NCBI GenBank assembly: GCA_027004315.1
Contig: JALTHV010000132.1
Span: 1-11,201, forward strand
Origin: Deltaproteobacteria bacterium
GTDB taxonomy: Bacteria > Desulfobacterota > Dissulfuribacteria > Dissulfuribacterales > UBA3076
Reading direction: 5' to 3'
Length of the DNA: 11,201 nucleotides
Both the position numbers and the translations under genes were made by a program. Positions 1 through 4,663 of this stretch are shown here, in pieces. The stretch's first letter is position 1, and each line of letters opens with the position of its first letter. Below the pieces are notes generated by a model, which saw nothing but the letters and a program-made list of their open reading frames with translations, made no database searches and had not been told where the DNA came from.

Positions 1-57
1 CGCAGAGTTTTTTAATGACAATAGGTTGCCTTTGCGAGCTTTGCGCCTCTGCGTGAG
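1..57. repeat. Short intergenic repeat with TTTGCG units and closing inverted ends
   Basis: The stretch just before the peptidase gene contains consecutive units TTTGCGAGC, TTTGCGCC and TCTGCGTG at 31-55, a period of 8-9 bases. CGCAGAG at 1-7 is the exact reverse complement of CTCTGCG at 47-53, so the segment can fold back on itself. It has no coding potential. From general knowledge, near-identical 'ctttgcg...ctctgcgtgag' strings occur in intergenic DNA of many unrelated bacterial genomes. It may be a dispersed repeat of that kind; this is recalled, not searched. It may extend beyond the left edge of the window. Confidence 0.45.
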
Positions 58-84
58 AAAAAAGATTTTACAAGGAATTTATAT

Positions 85-1884
85 ATGGATAATGACATGA
101 CAAAGAAATTGGGAACGGAAGGGGTCCTCTGGGACCTCAGGGATCTCTACCAAGGCATTGATGACCCCAAAATCCATGACGATATGGAGAATTGCCAGAA
201 TCGGGCCTCTGAGATCGCCGGCAAATATTCAGGTAGGGTCTGTGAACTCAAGGCCGATGAACTCCTCAGTGCCATCAAGGAATCCGAGGAATTGGCCAGT
301 ATGTTGGGGAAACTTGGTGCATTTGCCCAATTAAACTTTGCAACCCATGTAACTAGCCCTGAAACAGGTGCCTTTTTACAGCGAGTCAAGGAATTCTCGA
401 GTCTGGTGGAAAAAAAAGTAGTATTTTTTGACCTTGAGTGGGCAAACGTCCCTGATGAAAGGGCAGAGGGCCTGCTCTCCGATCCCGTATTAGGGCACTA
501 TCGCCACTATCTGCAGGCAATCAGGCGATACAGGCCCTACCTCCTTTCTAAGACAGAGGAACAGCTGCTTATTGAGATCAGCCCTGTCAGATCTTCAAGT
601 TGGGTCGAGTTGTTTGAAAAGGTCCTGGCAGCCCAACGCTTTGGTAAAGAATTACGTACGCAAGAAGAGGTCCTGACCGATCTTTACTCTCCAGACCGTA
701 GTGTCAGAGAAAAGGCGGCGAGAGACCTCACAGACGGCCTGAGCAGCCAGTCACATGTGCTCTGCCACACCTTCAATACCGTCCTTGCCGACAAAATGAT
801 TGATGACAGGCTGCGTGGCTATCCCGACTGGATCAGTTCCATGAATCTTGCAAATGAACTTGATGCCGCCACAGTAGATTCCCTGATTAGTGCCGTAACC
901 GACAGATACGACATAGTCCAGCGTTACTATAGACTGAAACAGCGCCTGCTGGGCATGAAAGAACTCTTTGACTATGACAGGTATGCCCCCTTGCCCTATC
1001 TTCCGCAACGGGTCGTCTACTGGAAAGATGCCAGAGACGTGGTACTCAATGCATATGGAAAATTTTCTCCCAAAATGGCCTCCATTGCCAGGTGCTTCTT
1101 CGACCAGCAATGGATACACGCCCCTGCACTGCCCGGTAAGACCGGAGGTGCCTTTGCACACCCGGTCGTCCCCCAGGTCCATCCCTATGTGCTGCTGAAT
1201 TATGCCGGAAACCTCAGGGATGTTGAGACATTGGCCCATGAACTTGGTCATGGTATCCATCAGGTCCTGGCAGGCAGGCAGGGTTATTTCAACAGTAGTA
1301 CCCCATTGACCCTGGCCGAGACCGCCTCGGTCTTTGGTGAGATGTTGGTATTTAAGGACTTAATAAAGGAGCTGAAGAGGCCTGAAGAGAGATTGGGACT
1401 TATTGCCAGCAAGGTAGAGTCCATCTTTGCAACCGTATTCCGCCAGGTAGCCATGAATAGATTCGAGAATGAGATTCATACCAGGCGGCGCACAGAAGGG
1501 GAGTTGTCGCCAGATGAATTCTCCGGCCTCTGGCTCAAGACCCAGAGAGAGATGTTCGGTAACAGTGTGACGCTGACCGACAACTATGGTGTATGGTGGT
1601 CCTATATAAGTCACTTTGTCCATGCACCGGGCTATGTATATGCCTACGCCTTTGGCGAACTCCTGGTCTTATCTCTCTATGCCATGTACGAAAGGAACGG
1701 GGCCGATTTTGTCCCACTGTATCTGGATCTCTTGGCCGCCGGAGGCAGTGACACAGCATATGTACTACTTAGACCTTTTGATATAGACCTACATGATCCC
1801 GGCTTTTGGCACCAGGGTCTAGATGTTATAGATGAGATGGTAAAAGAGACAGAAGAATTGGCCATTAGAGTGGGCACCAGTTAA
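85..1884 (+). CDS. pepF: M3-family oligoendopeptidase (PepF type)
   Basis: This 599-residue protein is a cytoplasmic zinc metallopeptidase of the thimet/oligoendopeptidase F family, which cleaves short peptides. The zinc site is visible: HELGH at residues 385-389 gives two His ligands and the catalytic Glu386, and Glu412 in LAETASVFGE is the expected third ligand. A GKTGGAF motif at 351-357 and the C-terminal segment HAPGYVYAYAFGELL match conserved substrate-binding parts of M3 enzymes. The length is normal for PepF (about 600) and no signal peptide is present. The ATG at 85 has an AAGGA Shine-Dalgarno eight bases upstream. The gene is convergent with the chemosensory cluster and has no evident link to it, so it probably has a general role in peptide turnover. 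The symbol denotes family, not proven orthology. Confidence 0.9.
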   Translation: MDNDMTKKLGTEGVLWDLRDLYQGIDDPKIHDDMENCQNRASEIAGKYSGRVCELKADELLSAIKESEELASMLGKLGAFAQLNFATHVTSPETGAFLQRVKEFSSLVEKKVVFFDLEWANVPDERAEGLLSDPVLGHYRHYLQAIRRYRPYLLSKTEEQLLIEISPVRSSSWVELFEKVLAAQRFGKELRTQEEVLTDLYSPDRSVREKAARDLTDGLSSQSHVLCHTFNTVLADKMIDDRLRGYPDWISSMNLANELDAATVDSLISAVTDRYDIVQRYYRLKQRLLGMKELFDYDRYAPLPYLPQRVVYWKDARDVVLNAYGKFSPKMASIARCFFDQQWIHAPALPGKTGGAFAHPVVPQVHPYVLLNYAGNLRDVETLAHELGHGIHQVLAGRQGYFNSSTPLTLAETASVFGEMLVFKDLIKELKRPEERLGLIASKVESIFATVFRQVAMNRFENEIHTRRRTEGELSPDEFSGLWLKTQREMFGNSVTLTDNYGVWWSYISHFVHAPGYVYAYAFGELLVLSLYAMYERNGADFVPLYLDLLAAGGSDTAYVLLRPFDIDLHDPGFWHQGLDVIDEMVKETEELAIRVGTS

Positions 1885-1920
1885 ATTACAAACGATAAAA
1901 CCGATGTGACTCTTCACCTC
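1885..1920. other. Leader of the convergent spacer
   Basis: These 36 bases separate the peptidase stop codon from the hairpin module. They contain no gene and show none of the 17-bp GTAACTTCTCAATAAGT end sequence found around the other hairpin copy. No separate terminator is visible, so the hairpin that follows is the only candidate transcription end for the peptidase gene. Confidence 0.4.
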
Positions 1921-2037
1921 TCTCCGGCCAGGGTAGCCTTTTGAAGGGTTTCAGGAGCATCGTCTGATGCACAAGATCAGGGCACTCTGCCCATTAATCC
2001 GCACTGAAACCCTTCGAAATGCTACCCTGGCCGGAGA
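1921..2037. repeat. Long hairpin module, copy 1 (34-bp arms, 49-nt core)
   Basis: The arms at 1921-1954 and 2004-2037 are reverse complements at 32 of 34 positions. They enclose a 49-nt core (1955-2003) that holds two smaller hairpins: GCATC-GTCT-GATGC (1957-1970) and GGGCA-CTC-TGCCC (1980-1992). The core matches the reverse complement of the core at 3373-3421 at 46 of 49 positions, so this is a repeated module, here in the opposite orientation. It fills the spacer between two convergent genes and ends three bases before the stop codon of the small Cys-rich gene. It could act as a bidirectional transcription barrier, although there is no T-run as in a classic terminator. No target duplication was found around this copy. 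Confidence 0.85.
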
Positions 2038-2040
2038 CGT

Positions 2041-2271
2041 CTAAAAGCTCCGTATACGTCCACAGTCAGGGCAGATCCATATCACGCCATTGCTCATGCC
2101 CCACATATTCTCTTTGAGACAGTCGTCACAGATCTGAAAGCCACATGGACAATTCCAGCAAAAAGGCAATTCCCTGCCACAGATCTGGCAGCGGAATTTC
2201 TTTTTTGGCCGCAATCTATGGGCCCCGGTGATATGAGCTTTAGGCAGATCCTTTTCAGTGGTATCAGACAT
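2041..2271 (-). CDS. Small Cys-rich putative zinc-binding protein
   Basis: This 76-residue protein of unknown function has nine cysteines, all in its last 49 residues. Eight form the series C28-x2-C31, C41-x-C43, C48-x2-C51 and C67-x2-C70, with C38 extra. The order and spacing resemble a two-zinc cross-brace (RING/PHD-like) or tandem zinc ribbons. The first 25 residues are polar and end in the basic RPKKK. There is no signal peptide or membrane segment. The start is ATG at 2271, because GGAAGG lies seven bases before it; the in-frame ATG at 2286 has no Shine-Dalgarno and overlaps that site. It is the last gene of the minus-strand cluster, 51 bases after the cyclase, so it may be co-transcribed. 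The zinc role is inferred from cysteine spacing only, and a link to the signalling pathway rests on position alone. Confidence 0.75.
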   Translation of the reverse strand: MSDTTEKDLPKAHITGAHRLRPKKKFRCQICGRELPFCWNCPCGFQICDDCLKENMWGMSNGVIWICPDCGRIRSF

Positions 2272-2278
2272 AATGAAA

Positions 2279-2284
2279 CCTTCC
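2279..2284 (-). promoter_or_regulatory. Shine-Dalgarno fixing the start of the small Cys-rich gene
   Basis: On the minus strand this reads GGAAGG, seven bases before the ATG at 2271. It lies inside codons 2-3 of the longer reading from 2286, which has only an A/T-rich leader with no purine-rich site. This favours the 76-residue form. Confidence 0.7.
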
Positions 2285-2322
2285 ATATAAGAGATTTTTT
2301 ATCACGGCCTTAGACTACACCC

Positions 2323-3273
2323 CTAAGTCTCTTTCTCAAGAGGCCTTACCACACAGCGATTTCTGCCTCCCTCTTTTGCCTGATACATACATTGATCCGC
2401 GACCTCCAGCATACGTTCAGCACTCATATGAGACATGCCGGCAGAGGGATCCAGGGTAGTAACGCCAAAACTGGCCGTTATGTGAACAATGCCGGCATTA
2501 GTAGATATCTGTCTTGCAGAAATCATAAGGCGATATCTTTCCGCGGCAAGAGTTGCCCCATCCAGGTCTGTCTCTGGCATTACCACAACAAATTCCTCCC
2601 CACCATATCGAGAAATCCAGTCTAATCCATCACGGACCGTCTCCTTAAGACACCTTGCAAAAGATTCGAGGACCCGGTCTCCTGCCTGGTGCCCATAGGT
2701 ATCATTCACTCGCTTGAAGTGGTCAATATCGCACATAGTTACAGATAGATAATGACCATAGCGGAGAGATCGATTTATTTCCCTTGGCAGGTGGTCGTTG
2801 AGGTACCTGCGATTGTAGACATGGGTCAGGGGATCAGTAATCGACAGAAGCGCTACCTCCTCAGTCCGTTTCCTGAGAGAGCGTTCAAGCGTGATGACAC
2901 GTTTTGCAGTCTTGAGCTTGGCCAGGAGTTCTCCAGGACGGATAGGCTTTATAAGGTAGTCATCTGCCCCTGCATCTAGCCCGGTTATGAGATCATCAAG
3001 TGAATCTTTTGCCGTAACAAGGATAATAAAGATATAACCGGGAATTTTCTTCTTCCTCACGGCCTTACAGAACTGGACTCCATCCATTTCAGGCATAATC
3101 CAGTCTGTGATTACCGTCTGGATCCCACCGCCATCGAGCAACTTCAGGGCCTGCACCCCGTTTTCGGCAGTGGTCACCTTGTACCCATGTCCTTCCAGGA
3201 TAAATTTGAGCCTCATGGCCTGGGTGCGGCTGTCCTCAACTATCAATATATTTGTTAAATCGTCCTCTTTCAC
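2323..3273 (-). CDS. REC-GGDEF response regulator, diguanylate cyclase (WspR-like)
   Basis: This 316-residue cytoplasmic output protein should make c-di-GMP from two GTP when phosphorylated. The N-terminal receiver (about 7-125) has the acidic pair E13/D14, phospho-acceptor D57 in TDWIMPEMDG, T87 and K109. A short helical linker (about 125-145) leads to a GGDEF domain starting at DPLT (147-150), with active site RYGGEEF (GGEEF at 224-228) and the NDTYGHQAGD segment. The usual RxxD inhibitory I-site, nine to six residues before GGEEF, reads DGLD, so canonical product inhibition may be absent or altered. Domain order and length match Pseudomonas WspR, and the gene follows cheB as wspR follows wspF. 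The start is GTG at 3273 with a weak AAGG about ten bases upstream. The 203-bp mobile element lies in its leader, which may weaken co-transcription with the kinase genes. Confidence 0.9.
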   Translation of the reverse strand: MKEDDLTNILIVEDSRTQAMRLKFILEGHGYKVTTAENGVQALKLLDGGGIQTVITDWIMPEMDGVQFCKAVRKKKIPGYIFIILVTAKDSLDDLITGLDAGADDYLIKPIRPGELLAKLKTAKRVITLERSLRKRTEEVALLSITDPLTHVYNRRYLNDHLPREINRSLRYGHYLSVTMCDIDHFKRVNDTYGHQAGDRVLESFARCLKETVRDGLDWISRYGGEEFVVVMPETDLDGATLAAERYRLMISARQISTNAGIVHITASFGVTTLDPSAGMSHMSAERMLEVADQCMYQAKEGGRNRCVVRPLEKET

Positions 3274-3293
3274 TAAATACAGGCCTTAGTTAT

Positions 3294-3301
3294 CATAATT
3301 C
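3294..3301. repeat. Target-site duplication, left copy (CATAATTC)
   Basis: CATAATTC directly abuts the left terminal inverted repeat of the mobile element and is identical to the eight bases at 3505-3512 that abut the right end. An 8-bp duplication is the size typical of IS66-family insertion. Confidence 0.85.
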
Positions 3302-3318
3302 GTAACTTCTCAATAAGT
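3302..3318 (+). repeat. Left terminal inverted repeat of the MITE
   Basis: The sequence GTAACTTCTCAATAAGT is the exact reverse complement of 3488-3504. The base outside it (3301) does not pair with its partner (3505), so the repeat ends exactly at the target duplication. Confidence 0.85.
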
Positions 3319-3340
3319 TGGGGCGTAACCGTTCGCGTCT

Positions 3341-3454
3341 CCGGCCAGCGGTAGCTTTTTTCAGGGTTTCAGTGCGGATTAATGGGCAGAGTACCCTGAT
3401 CTTGTGCATCAAGCGATGCTCCTGAAATCCTGAAAAAAGCTACCGCTGGCCTGG
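3341..3454. repeat. Long hairpin module, copy 2 (30-bp arms, 49-nt core)
   Basis: The arms 3343-3372 and 3422-3451 pair at 29 of 30 positions, and the one exception (G against T) would be a wobble in RNA. The 49-nt core 3373-3421 is the reverse complement of the copy 1 core apart from three substitutions, and it keeps both inner hairpins. Compared with copy 1, the stem carries one extra base pair (CAGCGG against CAGGG, with CCGCTG against CCCTG on the other arm) and a changed block (TTTTTTC against TTTTGA-type sequence), and the change appears on both arms. This copy is nested inside the IS66-like ends, whereas copy 1 stands alone. Confidence 0.85.
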
Positions 3455-3487
3455 GGGAATATGATCGGTTACCAAAATGAAGCCTCC

Positions 3488-3504
3488 ACTTATTGAGAAG
3501 TTAC
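3488..3504 (-). repeat. Right terminal inverted repeat of the MITE
   Basis: Read on the minus strand, this is identical over 17 bases to the left end at 3302-3318 and is followed directly by the second CATAATTC. GTAA is at the outer tip, as in IS66-family ends. Confidence 0.85.
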
Positions 3505-3512
3505 CATAATTC
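3505..3512. repeat. Target-site duplication, right copy (CATAATTC)
   Basis: This is the second copy of the 8-bp direct repeat flanking the MITE. It lies 12 bases beyond the stop codon of the methylesterase gene, so the insertion left that coding region intact. Confidence 0.85.
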
Positions 3513-3524
3513 TTCAATCTGGAG

Positions 3525-4601
3525 TTAGCCATCGCGGGATATCGTTTTTGTTTGTGCCTTTGGGACAAGCCTGTTCAGAAATTCAGCGATTTTTGAGGGA
3601 GACATCACATAGGTAGCCGCCCCTATTCTGATGGCTTCTCCCGACATGCCCTGTACCACTGAACTTTCCTTATCCTGAGCAATAGTTAAGGCACCCCGCT
3701 CCTTCATTGTCTTGAGTTCCAGCGCTCCGTCTTTCCCCATGCCGCTCAACAATATCCCAACCGCCTTGTCTCCAAAAGACTCCGCTATGCTCCTAAAGAG
3801 AAAAGAGACTGCCGGCCTGACTCTGTATTCCGGATCGGTATCTTTGAGCACGATCCTGCCTTCCCTGTCTACCCCCATATGGTGCCTGTCCGGGGCAAAG
3901 TAGATATGTCCGCCAATGATAGGGTCTTGATGCGCCGGGATCTGAATAGGCAATGCAACATCATTTCTCAGCCACTTTACAAGGCCCTCTAAAAATCCAT
4001 CCGTAATGTGCTGCACGATAAGGATTGGAAGATGAAAGTCCCTTCGGACTCGAGATAGGATGGTCTTAAATACCTGAGGACCTCCTGTTGATGCACCCAT
4101 GGCTACCACTTCAAGTTTCCTGGCAATCATGATCTTCTTAAAGGGAATGTCTCTGTGGGAACAGGACCCTACACGTAAACTAGCTGAGCGTCTCCGCACC
4201 ACCTTGACCTCAGACATAGCCCTGGCAGTCATGATGAGTTTTTTTGTCATCTGTTCCGACTCCGGATGCCCAGGTCCCTCGGGCTTTTTAAGCACAGACA
4301 GGGCCCCTGCCTCCATGGACCTAAAACTTTTATTGACCTGGTCCGGATCCAGGCTGGTGGTTACCATGACAATAGGGACAGGGTTTTCTGCCATGATTCG
4401 CCGTGTGGCATCATACCCGTTCATCCTGGGCATCTGGATATCCATCAGGACCACATCGGGATGGAGCTTGAAAACCTGTTCAATGGCCTCTACGCCGTTG
4501 TGTGCAATACCTGCAACTTCCAGCACCTCGTCCTGGTCAATCAGATACCTTAAGTATTCAAGGCTGGTCGGAGAATCATCTACTATAAGTACTCTCTTCA
4601 T
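3525..4601 (-). CDS. cheB: CheB-type receptor methylesterase/deamidase (WspF-like)
   Basis: This 358-residue cytoplasmic enzyme removes methyl groups from receptor glutamates and so resets sensitivity. The receiver (1-120) has D9/D10 (VDDS at 7-10), phospho-acceptor D54 in LMDIQMPRMNG, T81/T82 and K105/K106. After an Arg-rich linker (about 135-160), the esterase domain shows Ser171 in GASTGGPQ, His198 in VQHITDGF and Asp291 in GMGKDGA, a complete catalytic triad. I place the start at ATG 4601, because GGGAAGGGG ends three bases before it. The in-frame ATG at 4625 has no Shine-Dalgarno and would add eight residues ahead of the normal receiver start. It follows the kinase gene by 62 bases. As the partner of the CheR-TPR it would close the adaptation loop, and as a receiver protein it competes with the cyclase for phosphoryl groups from the kinase. 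Confidence 0.93.
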   Translation of the reverse strand: MKRVLIVDDSPTSLEYLRYLIDQDEVLEVAGIAHNGVEAIEQVFKLHPDVVLMDIQMPRMNGYDATRRIMAENPVPIVMVTTSLDPDQVNKSFRSMEAGALSVLKKPEGPGHPESEQMTKKLIMTARAMSEVKVVRRRSASLRVGSCSHRDIPFKKIMIARKLEVVAMGASTGGPQVFKTILSRVRRDFHLPILIVQHITDGFLEGLVKWLRNDVALPIQIPAHQDPIIGGHIYFAPDRHHMGVDREGRIVLKDTDPEYRVRPAVSFLFRSIAESFGDKAVGILLSGMGKDGALELKTMKERGALTIAQDKESSVVQGMSGEAIRIGAATYVMSPSKIAEFLNRLVPKAQTKTISRDG

Positions 4602-4604
4602 GAA

Positions 4605-4613
4605 CCCCTTCCC
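4605..4613 (-). promoter_or_regulatory. Shine-Dalgarno fixing the cheB start
   Basis: On the minus strand GGGAAGGGG stands directly before TTC-ATG at 4601, with five bases between GGAAGG and the start codon. It supports the 358-residue form that begins MKRVLIVDDS, the usual start of a receiver domain. Confidence 0.75.
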
Positions 4614-4663
4614 ATTACAGTCCATTAGTCACAGACAATTGACCAATATAACTCTACCGGCCC

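Larger units (their letters stand above)
3302..3504. mobile_element. 203-bp non-coding MITE with IS66-like ends
   Basis: The ends at 3302-3318 and 3488-3504 are perfect 17-bp inverted repeats (GTAACTTCTCAATAAGT inward from each end), and both are flanked by the 8-bp direct repeat CATAATTC. Just inside, GTAACCG at 3325-3331 pairs with CGGTTAC at 3466-3472. The centre is hairpin module copy 2, so the whole element is a long imperfect palindrome. It encodes no protein and would need a transposase supplied in trans. Ends beginning GTAA together with 8-bp duplications are hallmarks of the IS66 family, so that is the likely helper family; this assignment is inference. The element sits in the cheB-cyclase spacer, 12 bases beyond the cheB stop codon if its target duplication is counted. 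Without the element and one target copy the spacer would be 40 bases. Confidence 0.85.

Noticed and set aside
751..1260. A 169-codon minus-strand open frame opposite the peptidase gene
   Set aside because: It is antisense to the conserved zinc-site region of the peptidase, with no recognisable domain.
1921..2037. Hairpin copy 1 as a classic intrinsic terminator
   Set aside because: The stem is far longer than usual and neither side is followed by a T-run. A termination role is possible but unproven, so it is described as a repeat.
1921..2037. Target-site duplication around hairpin copy 1
   Set aside because: The flanks (CTTCACCTC on the left, CGTCTAAAAG on the right) share no convincing direct repeat, and the 17-bp GTAA ends are missing.
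2272..2322. Hairpin (AGACT/AGTCT or CTTAG/CTAAG) between the cyclase and the small gene
   Set aside because: The two 5-bp pairings compete with each other, the loops are nine bases and there is no T-run. Too weak to call an attenuator or terminator.
3341..3454. Integron attC-like recombination site
   Set aside because: It is an imperfect palindrome of suitable length, but it lacks the conserved GTTRRRY-type core sites at its ends and there is no integron integrase or cassette array in view.
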